Assembly (NCBI GenBank): GCA_907165275.2 | Contig: OU015658.1 | Span: forward strand, 136,501 to 200,500 | Origin: Zygaena filipendulae | Lineage: Eukaryota; Arthropoda; Insecta; Lepidoptera; Zygaenidae | Direction: 5' to 3' | Length of the DNA stretch: 64,000 nucleotides | Part shown: positions 32,442-42,656 of the stretch, piece after piece | Layout: every line of letters starts with the position of its first letter | Numbering within the stretch: position 1 is the first letter of the stretch | The notes under the pieces: generated by a model | Databases searched by the model: none | Told to the model about the DNA's origin: nothing | What the model saw: the letters and a program-made list of their open reading frames with translations, nothing else | Translations under genes and position numbers: made by a program

Positions 32442-32591
32442 TCCCTAGTAATATTATAAATGGGAAAGTGACTCTGTCTGTCTGTTACGCTTTCACGCCT
32501 TAACGGCTCTACCGATCATCATGAAATTTCCCGTGGCAATTCCCGAGGGAACTCCGAAATTACCGTGGGTGAAACCGCAGAGGGCAGCTAG
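32442..32591 (+). mobile_element. Helitron-like repeat, type A, internally deleted
   Basis: TCCCTAGTAATATTATAAAT at the 5' end and GAGGGCAGCTAG at the 3' end. The middle block (temporal order CACGTTGTCAGG to GGATAAAAAG) is missing: CATGAAATTTC joins straight to CCGTGGCAATTCCC. Confidence 0.8.
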
Positions 32592-32676
32592 TACTGAATA
32601 CTTATCAACATTCCACCTGCTATTCCAATTGGGTGGGACGACTATATCTGAGCTAAAATAGTATATTTCATTATAA

Positions 32677-32786
32677 GTGCGGAAAGCCTGTCATTGCAAA
32701 GAGTTCCGACAAATGTCTACCCGAGCCGAGGCGCAGCCGAAGGTGAGGGTTGACAGTCGGAACTAGTTGCAATGACGCTTCCGCAC
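32677..32786. repeat. Foldback repeat, GTGCGGAA arms
   Basis: Arms 32677-32710 (GTGCGGAAAGCCTGTCATTG...TTCCGAC) and 32756-32786 (GTCGGAACTAGTTGCAATGA...CCGCAC) are reverse complements with few mismatches around a 45-base GC-rich loop. No coding role. No clear target duplication was identified. Confidence 0.65.
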
Positions 32787-33283
32787 GTGTACTGAACAAC
32801 TATTTTTAATAAAGTTACGAAAAAATTAAGCAATTTAATAAAATATCAAAAACACAACAAACTCAACTAAGTTCCAACTGTGATCAAGAGATGGCGCTAG
32901 TCGTATTAGTAATGCGAAACCTACGTTTCGCAATGCAAAAAGTGTGTCAAAGTCGTGTCGCCATTTTTGACAGTTGGCAAAGAGAACGCACGAGTTCGGG
33001 AAAGGTAAACAAAAAGCTCGAGTATGTAATAGCCCACATCCCGAACGCTAAACGTCCCTGCAATACGCCACTTTTTGAGCAACTGTATTAAAAAGCCTAT
33101 TTCCCATTCTAACTACATTAGTGCATAGAGTGAAGTCTAAACGGCGCTTCATTACGATTTACCATGTAAAGGAAGGACAGACAAGACAAAAACAAGCTTA
33201 ATTAAGTATTTTCCATTATAAATTGCTTAAAATTATATTTTCGTGCACTTTGGGCACTGTGTAAGGACTGATCGAAATATAAT
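32787..33283. other. No gene recognised
   Basis: Unique sequence with a 66-codon ORF at 32891-33091 that shows no domain. An inverted phrase AACCTACGTTTCGCA is near 32920. Confidence 0.35.
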
Positions 33284-33447
33284 ACATAATATTATTGTTT
33301 GTTTGTCACGCTTTCACGCCTTAACGGCTCATCGTGAAATTTTACATACACATTGTCAGGGGTACAGAGAAGGACATGAGGTACTTTCGTCTCGGAATTC
33401 CCGCAGGAACTCCGAAACAAACGCGGATGAAACCGCGGGAAACAGTT
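33284..33447 (+). mobile_element. Helitron-like repeat, type A, ends truncated
   Basis: CACGCTTTCACGCCTTAACGG, GTCAGGGGTACAGAGAAGGA, GGAATTCCCGCAGGAACTCC and GATGAAACCGCGGGAAACAG are all present. The 5' TC and the final CTAG are lost. Confidence 0.75.
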
Positions 33448-34228
33448 TTATTTTATTTATTTACCAAATAGTGCACAAGAAACCACACAGGTTTGTACAA
33501 TTAGTGCTACTTATCTTACCTATTTATTACGCTACCGGTATATGTAAACAATCTATAGGTACATCCATAAATCCATAGGTACATCCCTACATACATATAT
33601 ACACAAAATTGAATTGTCTGTTTGTAATTCCCGTTTTTTACTTAATGCACATGAAAGTATATACGGTACTTACAAAAAAAAAAACATTTTTTATTTGTTG
33701 TCTGTCTGTCTACTACTACTATATATTTTAGTACGGTTGGCAGCCCTAGGGTCCGGGGTAGAGGGCGTCATAAAGAGCCGCAACGAGCGGACAGTCGAGT
33801 GGCGGGAGTAATGTGCCCGTGAGATGCTCACAAATGAGCCTGAGTTATTAGGTCGTTAATGCAAACCTTTTAGTTCGTTGTTCCTTCGTTTACTCCGTTA
33901 CCACGACTGTAACGTTTGGCCTTATCTAAAATGGCACTACTTATTTCAGCGTGGAACAATTACGTGTTAGAAAAACAACAAGTCGCTACGACAGTTTTTA
34001 GATAGGCACCGATTGTGATAAAAAGATTAAAAAAGAAAACTTCCTTTCAAAGTTTTTATAGAACCGCGTTAATTTTCGAATTCTCGCGACATTCTTATAC
34101 TATATCTTTTTATGAACACATCCAATATCCATCCACCACAAATTCCATGACGAACGATTGAGTAGTTAAGGCGTTCGAAACTAACACACATAAAATAAAA
34201 TAAAAAAAACATTAGCGTTTATGTAATA
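33448..34228. other. No gene; LINE-like AT-rich remnant
   Basis: 33449-33560 begins TTTTATTTTATTTATTTACC, as at 46087, suggesting an old retroposon end. The remainder is unique. Confidence 0.35.
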
Positions 34229-34438
34229 CTAGTTGTGCCCCGCGGTTTCACCCGCGATAATTTCATAGTTCCCGCGAGAATTCCGTGATTCCCTATGTGT
34301 TAATCTGATGCATAAGCTATATTATTGTAAAGTTTCATTTAAATCTATCCAGTAGTTTTTGCGTGAAAGAGTAACATCCATCCATCCATCCATCTATCCA
34401 TACATACTTACAAACTATCGCGTTTATAATATTAGTAG
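34229..34438 (-). mobile_element. Helitron-like repeat, type C, with ATCC array
   Basis: CTAGTTGTGCCCCGCGGTTTC (3' end), then AGTTTCATTTAAATCTATCC, GTAGTTTTTGCGTGAAAGAG, an (ATCC)n microsatellite at about 34376-34402 and GCGTTTATAATATTAGTAG at the 5' end. Confidence 0.8.
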
Positions 34439-34813
34439 TATTAGTTAGAATTTTTAACCACATTGCTATCCTTGAATTCAAATAGTTTTATTATTTTTCG
34501 TTCTCGTGGACAGTTTGACACCTTTTCGACTGGGTGAGTGTTTATACCTACTATACTATAGATCTGTACATAGGGCCCGCAACGCCACGTCAGCGTCTCG
34601 AGCTAATTGCGACCTCTTTCGCGTTAACATAATTAAAAGCTGGATATATAATATGTACAAAGGTTCTCGAAACAACTAACACACTAATGTCATCATACAA
34701 TAACGAGATTGCGTCAACGCTCAGAGACGAGGGCCTATTCTACTCACGAAAAACACAAAACTGTTTCGCTTCTCTATCGGGAAGGGCCTTCCCACATATA
34801 TCGACATTCGCAT

Positions 34814-34961
34814 TGTAGAACTCGTAGAAGGGCCAGTTAGTAAAAATGCGTAGTGCTCTTGCGACGGAGATTTTTTGGAGACTTTTAATTTGACATTGAA
34901 TGCATAGGCATAGACAGTAAATATTTCATAGACAATATTTTTTACTTTAATGTTTCCAACA
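34814..34961 (-). repeat. 3' LTR of the BEL element
   Basis: 148 bp, minus strand TGTTGGAAAC to GAGTTCTACA. Where the 5' LTR reads CCAATAAATC on the minus strand, this copy reads CCAAAAAATC, so the only AATAAA candidate is lost here. Confidence 0.92.
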
Positions 34962-35522
34962 TACTCCCAACAACAACAAATGCTTCGATCTTGAGTGGAC
35001 TGTATGAGGAACGTTTGGGTTCAAAGTGCTAATCTGGATGGATTGTTGTTAACAGTTCTGCTAGAGACATCAAGTTTGACTGCAAATGTTATGCAAACAA
35101 TTAATTGAATAAACCACTTATTTCTATGCACAGCTTTCTTAATTATTTGCCCTATGTATTGCTTACAATCCTTGCTATTTTATCGTTACACTTAAAATTG
35201 ATAGTAAATATTGTAAGTATTTACTATAAGTATAAAACAAGGTATACAATTGGTAAGTTTTAAAGTACATCGGTAAGTATAATTATACTATGCTTAGATT
35301 TGGTACATTGAAATGGATTATGCTTACAAAGTATATAATTTAATTTTGATGTATGAGTAGTTAAGTACACTGTACTTAGGGTGTATTTATGAGCGTAAAT
35401 CCTTATTGACTGTAGTAGGTATTATTATTTACTACAGTAACTACTTTTACATAACATAATCAATGATATTATATATAACTATTTTGAACGTTATACTGAA
35501 AGTTAATTTACATTAATTTACT
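34962..35522. other. 3' non-coding interior of the BEL element
   Basis: About 560 AT-rich bases between the truncated integrase and the 3' LTR. The missing integrase C-terminus and Pao C-terminal domain cannot be found here in any frame, so the element carries an internal deletion or replacement. Confidence 0.6.
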
Positions 35523-37058
35523 TTAATTTAATGGTAAGATGCATTTATTGTTAGATTTAGAATTAGTTATGTTATACAATGCAATTAATTTGTTATTTGC
35601 TCCTTTGTGAGTAGATTGATTATCACACCAAACATCGGTAGGTACATTTCGCCTAGCTATAAACCTTTTAAAACCTGCCAAGAAAGTGTCTGTGGAAAGG
35701 TCAGAGACCAATTCTAAATGTATAGCCTTTGTTGCAAAACATACGTATAATGAAATGTAGGCTTTAGTTTGAAGAACGCTTCTTACGCGAGATTGTTTGA
35801 CTAAGATAGGACCAGCAAAATCTATACCTACTTTTTGGAATGGTCGACTCATATTGACTCTGTCAGGAGGTAAAGATCCCATCAGCTGCTGGGCTGTGAG
35901 AGCCTTGAAACGAAAGCATATTAAACACTTATGTATGACACTTTTAATAGAACGCAAACCATTTATTAACCAGTAGCGTTGATTGAGGCTGCTCAGAACA
36001 AGCTTTTGACCAGCATGTAGCAGCTTTAAGTGTTCATTATGAATTATTAAACGAGTGACGATAGACTCTTTTGGCAATATGATTTGATGCTTTTGAGCAT
36101 AAGGTAAATTAGATCGTTGCAGTCTACCACCTACTCTTAGTAAACCTTTATTATTTAAAAATGGGTTAAGCCCTTTAATATGTGAATTTATAGCTTGACT
36201 ATTTCGAAGAGATTTAATTTCTTTATAAAAATATTTATATTGCTCATGTTTAATGAGAATAAGCAAGGCACTGTTGCGTTCCGCAACTGTAATAAAGTTT
36301 CGCTTATTTTTAACACTATTTTTCCTGATATTGTTGCAAAAACGTAAAACGTATGCAAGTATGCGTTGAGCTTTATTAATGTTAGAGTACTTATTAATAA
36401 ATGTGTCTAGAAATACCTCTTTAGCGCTGTGCGATACTGCACAAGCCGTCCCGCTCAACACAGCTGGCTTTGTCTCTGGTAAGTCTATTTGTACTTCAAA
36501 ACTACAATCAGAACTAAAATCATAGTCAGAGTTAGACATGACCTGAGGTCCAGACCACCATAAGTGATGGTTCTGTAAGTCGCTCGGCTTGACTCCTCTA
36601 CTCAAGCAATCAGCAGGGTTAAGATTTGTTTTTATGTATGCCCAATAGAAACTTTGTGTGCAATCTAAAATCATTTTAACTCTATTGGCTACGTAAGCGT
36701 TGAGCTTTATTGGATCAGTTTTCAACCAGGCTAGTGTTACTTGAGAATCTGTGAAAAGATGTACCTTGTTAATTGCCAATTTCTCGTTAAGCGTATTGTA
36801 AACTCTTTTTATTAATTTTGACAGTAATAATGCTGCATTTAATTCGAAACGGGGTATAGTTAATAATTTATTAGACTTTGGATTTATTCTGGATTTAGAA
36901 CATAATAAAGACATGTTTACATTACTATTTTGATCTGTTATTCTCAAGTAAATAGCACAGCCGTAAGCTACATTAGAAGCATCAGAAAAACCGATCAACT
37001 GCACATCAGTTGGTTGCTCTATACTGCACACACTTCTCTGTACATGTATAGGTTGCAT
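35523..37058 (-). pseudogene. BEL/Pao Pol, RNase H and truncated integrase
   Basis: Downstream part of the BEL polyprotein, 511 codons from a Met to a stop, in the same frame as the upstream ORF and separated from it by one TAG. It begins with Pao-type RNase H (LIGFSDASNVAYG near residue 22; IPRFELNAALL; LFTDSQVTLAWLK). Then comes the integrase zinc module (HNEHLKLLHAG to CLICF, about 345-390) and an integrase core with VGIDFAGPI. The second acidic site region reads CDNQSTHKGANN where family members usually have a DNG-type motif, so it looks damaged. The ORF ends shortly after, without the catalytic Glu, the integrase C-terminal region or the Pao C-terminal domain. It cannot make a working integrase. 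The upstream boundary is a consequence of the stop, not a true start. Confidence 0.88.
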
Positions 37059-37097
37059 TTCAATTAAATTTTGATAAAAAGATTGCCATTCTTTTTG

Positions 37098-37100
37098 CTA
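37098..37100 (-). other. In-frame TAG splitting BEL Pol
   Basis: The frame of the upstream ORF ends with TAG (context CCTGTTTAGCAAAAAG on the minus strand) and continues open on the other side for 520 more codons. One substitution explains it; no frameshift is needed. It falls between the RT connection and RNase H, not at a gag/pol boundary. Confidence 0.85.
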
Positions 37101-39977
37101 AACAGGCTGCGGATTGGAATCCCAGTTTGTTTTGGATAACCAAAGCTTTTGCATAATTTGTTTGGCATGAACCAGAATTGGACCAATGAATCCCAAGGGG
37201 TCATAAAATTTACTAATGAAACTTAAAATTTGCCTTTTTGTTTTTACAGATTGCTTGGGCGGAGAAGTGAACCTAAAGGAGTCAGAGTTTATATCGAAAC
37301 TCAGCCCTAAGGTTTTAATTTCATTTTGGATAATTCTTTCTCCAAAATGTTGCTGACTTTCTGGAATATCTTTAAGAATATGGGCATCATTGGCTGACCA
37401 TTTGTGCAGACTGAAGCTACCCTTAGCTAATAAATCAATGAGCTGTTTTTTGACCTGTATTATATTATCTATGTTGCTATCTGTATACAAAATATCATCA
37501 ACATAACTTGAATTTAATATTACAGGTGAAGCCAGAGGATAATCATTGTGAAATCTATATGCTAATTCATTAAGACATCTTGTGGCTAAAAATGATGAAG
37601 CTTTCAGTCCATACGTGACTGTATTTAATTGCAGACATTTAATAGATTGATCAGGGCTGTCTCGCCAAAGAATGTTCTGTAATGACCTTTGATCTTTGGA
37701 AATTAAAATATTTCTGTACATGCGCCTGATGTCACAAACAAAAAAATATTTATGTAATCTAAATAACATTAAAATGTCAAATAATTCAGGTTGTACTACT
37801 GGACCATTTAACATAATATCGTTTAATGAAATTTTATTTGAAGTTTTCATGGATCCGTCAAATGCTGTGCGCAACTTTGTGCTTACAGCATTCTCCCGTA
37901 TGACGGGGTGATGTGGCAAAAAATAGACAACATCTCGTGACAGATCATAATTACTAATATCGACATAGCTTGCATGGCCAAGATCTATGTATTCATGAAT
38001 AAATTTTTGATACTCGTGGAATAAAGTTTTATCCTTTTTGAATCTTTTTTCAAGATTTAAAAACCTATTAAGAGCTAATCCTAAGGACTCGCCTAATGTA
38101 TGGACATTATAAGTTTTTAGAGGCATAGAAACTTCAAATTTGTTGTCCACGAGTTTTACTGTGTTTTTAAAATATCGTTCACAGTATTGTTGCTCAGATG
38201 TGAGCTGCTCAGTGTATACTTCTGGTACAGCCTCTGATTGCCAAAATTTTGATAATGTACTGTTTATGTCAGTATCACATTGCTGACAAATTAAAGAAAC
38301 AGCAGCATTTTGAAGAGGTCGAACCGGAACGTTGCCTGCGACTATGTAGCCGAACTGCGTATGAACGAGACGGGGTTGTGCAGGATCACTGAGCTTGTTG
38401 AATTCTTCAGGCTGTGGAAGCAGCGCCTGAAAAAATATATCGGAAGATAATAAAATATCTATTTCGCTTGTTACAAAGAATGTGTCATCAGCTAATTTAA
38501 TATTTTTTGGTAAGCTGATTTGTGACAAATTAAATGCAGTCTGTGGTAAGTTTGTTGTTATTTTATCCACAACAAGCAGTTCAGAAGCAACTTTATAAGG
38601 ATAAATACATGAAAATATCTCTAATCGCACTGAATTTTTGATAACCTTTTCAGTGTTTGCAATACCAATGATATTTGTGGCATTACAAGACATCTTTTTT
38701 CCTATTTTAGTAGCTAAGCTGGTTGTAATGAATGACGATTGACTAGCTGAATCTAATAAAGCTTTAGCAATTATTTGCTTACCGTTTTTGGTGATTAATT
38801 TAACTTTAGCTGTTGGTAAAAGCACTTGACTGTTGTTGTTCAAGTGTGAAAGCAAAGCAGTGGGATTTTGCTCATTATGCAGTAATGAATTGTGAGACTG
38901 CTTACAGTGAACGCATTTGAAATGAAACTTGCATATACCAGCATGACTATTCAAGCAAATTTTGCATAATTTTTTGGTTTTTACCAAAGCGTGTCTTTCA
39001 TCAATCGATGCCAAAGCAAATTTGGGGCAATTAAATAATTTATGATCGTTCTTACCACAGCACATGCAATTTTGTTTATTCTTTGTAGTTACAACAGCAG
39101 AAGTAGACTTCATTGGCTTACTTTCTCTTACGTTGTTGTCTGATGAGTTTTCCAAAGCAAGCGCCCTTTCTTCTAAGAACTTAATGAACTCTGTAAAAGT
39201 ATGATTTTGCGTGGAATCATGTTGAAGGCAGTACTCGAGGTTAGTTTTTCTATCTAATTTGCGCAACAAAATACACACAAGTATGCTGTCCCACTGTTCT
39301 ACAGGCTGATTTAAGTTTTTGAGAGCTGCAACGTTCTGTTTCGCGTTTGAAATCAGATCTCTTAAAGATACAACATTTTGTTTGCTAATGTTAGGGATGT
39401 CTAAAAGCTGAATAATGTGCTCGAACACAATTTTATGTTTATTATCAAACCTGTCATTAAGCATGGATATGGCTTGTGAATAGCTTGAGCCAACGACTGG
39501 AAGATGCTTGATAATATCATAAGCCTCATCTTTAACAAAGGAACGCAGGTAAACTAGCTTTTGCACAGGATCGTAAGCTGGATTTTTATCAACTAAGCAT
39601 GTGAACAGGTCAATAAATGGTTTATATTCTAAGTACTTACCCGAGAATTTTGGTATTTTTATTTTCGGAAGTTTTAAATTATTATTCGAAACCTTATTGC
39701 CTTTGCTATCACCTTGATCAAAAGACATTAACTGCGTCCGTATGAAATCGATGCACTCGAAATAAGTTTCTTCGGTACATGTTGGATCCTCTTTGTCTCC
39801 TAACTGGTAGCATATATTGTTGTAATCATTGAAAAGCGTATTTAAGCGTTCTTCCCTAAGAAGCAACATTTGATAAGATGCGCTTTTAAGAAATTCTTGC
39901 GTAAGAGTAATTCTTTGCCGAGTTATCGACCCTTTTATTGCCGATCGTTTTGATTGTAGCAACTTAGTATCCTCCAT
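37098..39977 (-). CDS. BEL/Pao Gag-protease-RT polyprotein
   Basis: 959 residues. The N-terminal Gag has a coiled-coil-like leader, then the DUF1759-type capsid segment (KIPKFSGKYLEYKPFIDLF near 105-125; YLRSFVKDEAYDIIKHLP). Cys/His clusters follow at about 300-370 (CMCCGKNDHKLFNC, CKICLNSHAGIC, CVHCKQSH). Next is a retropepsin ALLDSASQSSF at about 405, with DSAS instead of DTGS, as in other BEL/Pao elements. The RT ends with FDGSMKTSNKISLND, VCDIRRMYRNI and YVDDILYT (about 823-830), then the connection KFYDPLGFIGPI. Catalytic RT residues are kept. The protein ends at an in-frame TAG before RNase H. The start is the first Met, about 590 bases after the 5' LTR. It could still make Gag, protease and RT without RNase H. 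Confidence 0.92.
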   Translation of the reverse strand: MEDTKLLQSKRSAIKGSITRQRITLTQEFLKSASYQMLLLREERLNTLFNDYNNICYQLGDKEDPTCTEETYFECIDFIRTQLMSFDQGDSKGNKVSNNNLKLPKIKIPKFSGKYLEYKPFIDLFTCLVDKNPAYDPVQKLVYLRSFVKDEAYDIIKHLPVVGSSYSQAISMLNDRFDNKHKIVFEHIIQLLDIPNISKQNVVSLRDLISNAKQNVAALKNLNQPVEQWDSILVCILLRKLDRKTNLEYCLQHDSTQNHTFTEFIKFLEERALALENSSDNNVRESKPMKSTSAVVTTKNKQNCMCCGKNDHKLFNCPKFALASIDERHALVKTKKLCKICLNSHAGICKFHFKCVHCKQSHNSLLHNEQNPTALLSHLNNNSQVLLPTAKVKLITKNGKQIIAKALLDSASQSSFITTSLATKIGKKMSCNATNIIGIANTEKVIKNSVRLEIFSCIYPYKVASELLVVDKITTNLPQTAFNLSQISLPKNIKLADDTFFVTSEIDILLSSDIFFQALLPQPEEFNKLSDPAQPRLVHTQFGYIVAGNVPVRPLQNAAVSLICQQCDTDINSTLSKFWQSEAVPEVYTEQLTSEQQYCERYFKNTVKLVDNKFEVSMPLKTYNVHTLGESLGLALNRFLNLEKRFKKDKTLFHEYQKFIHEYIDLGHASYVDISNYDLSRDVVYFLPHHPVIRENAVSTKLRTAFDGSMKTSNKISLNDIMLNGPVVQPELFDILMLFRLHKYFFVCDIRRMYRNILISKDQRSLQNILWRDSPDQSIKCLQLNTVTYGLKASSFLATRCLNELAYRFHNDYPLASPVILNSSYVDDILYTDSNIDNIIQVKKQLIDLLAKGSFSLHKWSANDAHILKDIPESQQHFGERIIQNEIKTLGLSFDINSDSFRFTSPPKQSVKTKRQILSFISKFYDPLGFIGPILVHAKQIMQKLWLSKTNWDSNPQPV

Positions 39978-40567
39978 TTTGTACGTACACTATTAACTTT
40001 GTAACCTTATTTTACCTAAATATAATTTAAACAAACTATCTTAATTCTATTTAGTAATTACTAAACTAACTTATTTACGTATAAAAGGTGCTTAAAGTCT
40101 TTGAGATTGATTATTGTACGAATATAATTATAACACGTTGATAAAAAAATGGATGACACGTAACGTAACCACAATAATTATTTTACGACGTGATTTGCAA
40201 TTATTGAAGTCGATACCGGAAATAGTATTGCCGATGACTGTTGTTTGCTTATTCACTCGCACTCGTTGCGTTCTGCTGCGCTAGACAGTGCAGGATGCTC
40301 GCTGCGCTTCGTGAAATAGTGTTGAGTTTCGTGCTTGTTCGCTTCCACTTGTAGCTCCGTCTTTTTCGTCGGACGTGACGTTGTACTGGTGGCTGCAGAC
40401 GTTTTGGCTGGCAGAAATGGATGCCGGCGATGACTTTTTGAAGGTCACGTAGCAACCACTCAGCAAATGACACAAATTAAATGTCCGATATTATGCACTT
40501 TTTTTACCACAATCGTTAAGCGACACTTTGACTAGCACTATAAACTTGTTCACGGATTGAAGGACCA
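39978..40567. other. 5' leader of the BEL element
   Basis: About 590 bases between the 5' LTR and the Gag start. A 74-codon minus ORF (40249-40473) lies in it without recognisable features. The minus strand starts TGGTCCTTCAATCCGTG right after the LTR, a PBS-like sequence similar to those of other BEL/Pao elements. Confidence 0.6.
40551..40567 (-). other. BEL primer binding site (candidate)
   Basis: TGGTCCTTCAATCCGTG on the minus strand directly follows the 5' LTR end TCTACA. TGGTCCTTC starts are familiar from BEL/Pao elements; the tRNA is not assigned. Confidence 0.6.
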
Positions 40568-40715
40568 TGTAGAACTCGTAGAAGGGCCAGTTAGTAAAAA
40601 TGCGTAGTGCTCTTGCGACGGAGATTTATTGGAGTCACTTAATTTGACATTGAATGCATAGGCATAGACAGTAAATATTTCATAGACAATATTTTTTACT
40701 TTAATGTTTCCAACA
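40568..40715 (-). repeat. 5' LTR of the BEL element
   Basis: 148 bp, same termini as 34814-34961; keeps AATAAA on the minus strand (CCAATAAATC). The CGCAT duplication follows at 40716. Confidence 0.92.
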
Positions 40716-40720
40716 CGCAT

Positions 40721-40980
40721 CTGCATTAAGCCTACCTGCCATCGCGATGACCTGGATATTTGGAGTGACCTTTATCGATGCGAACGGTGTGGTATTTCTG
40801 TCCTGCGTGAGTAGAATTGGCCCTCTAACCATAACCATATTAAGGATACTCTCCTCATTATTGTCAACATAAAATGTTGATCATATTGTTAAGAGACAGG
40901 TTTCGTTGGAAATCTTTCGTGTGTATGTACACATGTATGTACAAAAGAGTGTAATTTACCTATTTTATATAACTTTAGGA
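40721..40980. other. No gene recognised
   Basis: Short unique stretch between the BEL element and the SINE; no ORF or repeat end. Confidence 0.4.
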
Positions 40981-41254
40981 CTTTTTTTTTATTCACGTCA
41001 CAACACACAGATCTACTTGATCCCTCAGTAAGCTATTATTAGCTTGTGTCGTGGAAATCAAGCAAACGTGGTATATTCTATGTCGGGTACATAGAATTAC
41101 TTATATGTGTATTATAATATAGATATATAAACACACCCAGACTGGAAAATGGAACCCTGTGTTCATCACACAAAGTCCACCCCCACCGGGAATCGAACCC
41201 GGAACCCCTTGATTAGCGGGTAGGCATGGTGACCTACTGCGCCAATCGGGTCGT
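40981..41254 (-). mobile_element. tRNA-derived SINE, complete head
   Basis: On the minus strand the head begins CGACCCGATTGGCGCAGTAG (A box, 41231-41248 region). The B box GGGTTCGATTCCC is at 41189-41201, followed by a tRNA-unrelated body (TTTGTGTGATGAACACAGGG, CCACGACACAAGC) and a T/A-rich end at 40981-40992. Both Pol III promoter boxes are present, so this is the best-preserved copy in the window. The body has an AT-rich microsatellite-like middle. The parental tRNA is not assigned. Confidence 0.82.
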
Positions 41255-41359
41255 CGTTGAAAACAAACTTTGATTTTAAAAGCATGTATCCACTGTATCG
41301 GGACGACAGATCGACACCGGCGTCGTTGTGGTTAAACAACATCATAATCATAGGACTTA

Positions 41360-41596
41360 CCGCCGCACTCAGAGTCGACTTTAATGATTACTTAGTTAAA
41401 TATAGATTTTTAAAACAAAACTGCCGCAATCAGACAAGTTTAATAAATTAATTTTAATTAGTATTTAACTAATTAAGTTACATCTTATTAACTGCCAATT
41501 AACATTAATTTACTGAACGTCTCTGATTGCGGCAGTTTTGTTTTAAAAATCTATACTTAACTAAGTAATCATTAAAGTCGACTCTGAGTGCGGCGG
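41360..41596. mobile_element. Foldback MITE, CCGCCGCACTCAG family, copy 2
   Basis: 237 bp, flanked by a perfect TTA duplication (41357-41359 and 41597-41599). Arms match copy 1 at 14626, but the interior is in reverse orientation relative to it. A TWA 3-bp duplication points to a PIF/Harbinger-type source. No coding capacity. Confidence 0.82.
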
Positions 41597-41704
41597 TTAG
41601 AAACTAAATCATGATTTACCTGATTTTATTGTACCCATCGTTCCCTTTTTTTTTGTTTTCAAAGCACAACGGTGTGCGCCTGGGAAACGATTCTGACTCC
41701 AAAA

Positions 41705-41855
41705 ACGAGTAACTTAATTAGTAAAATGCCAATTAACATTAATTTAATTAACGTCTCTGGTTGCGGCAGTTTTGTTTCAAAAATCTTTACTTAAAAGTTA
41801 AAATTAAGTGATGTTAAGTAACTACTCTGAGTGTGGCCGTGCTTATTGTCGCTGC
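41705..41855. mobile_element. Foldback MITE fragment, same family
   Basis: TAACTTAATTAGTAAAATGCC, GGTTGCGGCAGTTTTGTTTC and ACTCTGAGTGTGGCCG match the right half of the MITE with many changes. The left arm is absent. Confidence 0.6.
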
Positions 41856-42656
41856 AACCTAGCGAGAGCAGCTGACGGGCAGACTGTCGTGCTATAAACC
41901 GTCGTCAAAGCACAGTGTGAAATGGTCCTAAGAGTTATTTAATAAGTAAACGAAGCCTTTGCTAAGATTATCAAAGTATTCTACATTAACACAAAAGTTA
42001 TTATCCTTACGGCTTCCAAGAAAACTCTCTCGTGTTTTTCCAACCGACAACACAGCTACCTGATAATAGGAAGGAAAAACGAAATTGTTCGGTATGTATT
42101 ACGCTCTGTACACACCGGTGCAAGTCGGCGAGACGAGTCTAGTGAATTTTTCAGCAGCCTTCCTAGACCCGCTGCGGCCCGTGTGTGTACAGCTGTCACT
42201 GAGGTCACCCTTCCCACACAGTAAATAGTCAATCAAAGCGCAAACTTCACGCAATTGCGACATTATTGTGCCGAGCAAAGAGATTTGAACCGCACTGAAT
42301 TGACCGGCACTGATTGCGAGACTGTTTGCTCAGTGCGATATGATAATGACAAAATGTATACAAAAACTAAAACAAGGTTTCGTTTAAGAGCTTTCATGTG
42401 TTTCATGAATATATACATATTAGATGGGCAATAAACCCGGAGCTTGGGATTAAACCCTATAAAAGTCTGCAATGTTCGGGATTAAACTAGGTTTTTATCG
42501 GGTTTTTTATCTAACCAAAGTTGTGTGCTCAATTTCAACTCGATCTAATTTCAGGAAGTGATCGGAAAATTGATAGACCCAAAAGACAGCCAAAGTGACG
42601 TGTGATGCCAAAACACATTACGTATAGGTAAGCGAACATTTTATATAAACATGGTA
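41856..42656. other. No gene recognised
   Basis: Unique sequence. A 69-codon minus ORF (42263-42472) has no recognisable feature. Confidence 0.4.

Larger units (their letters stand above)
34814..40715 (-). mobile_element. BEL/Pao LTR retrotransposon, defective
   Basis: 5902-bp element with 148-bp LTRs at 34814-34961 and 40568-40715, flanked by the 5-bp duplication CGCAT (34809-34813 and 40716-40720). The two LTRs differ at about four positions, all within a 15-base stretch plus one nearby. The Pol domain order protease, RT, RNase H, integrase with DUF1759/DUF1758-type regions is that of BEL/Pao. One in-frame stop and the loss of the integrase end make it non-autonomous. Confidence 0.93.

Noticed and set aside
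40249..40473. 74-codon ORF in the BEL leader, rich in Arg and Lys
   Set aside because: Overlaps a second ORF in another frame, has no known counterpart in BEL elements that can be named, and lies in a usual non-coding leader.
41183..41254. Possible genuine tRNA gene on the minus strand
   Set aside because: A and B boxes are good, but the sequence runs into the same body as two other copies and the acceptor does not close; it is a SINE head.
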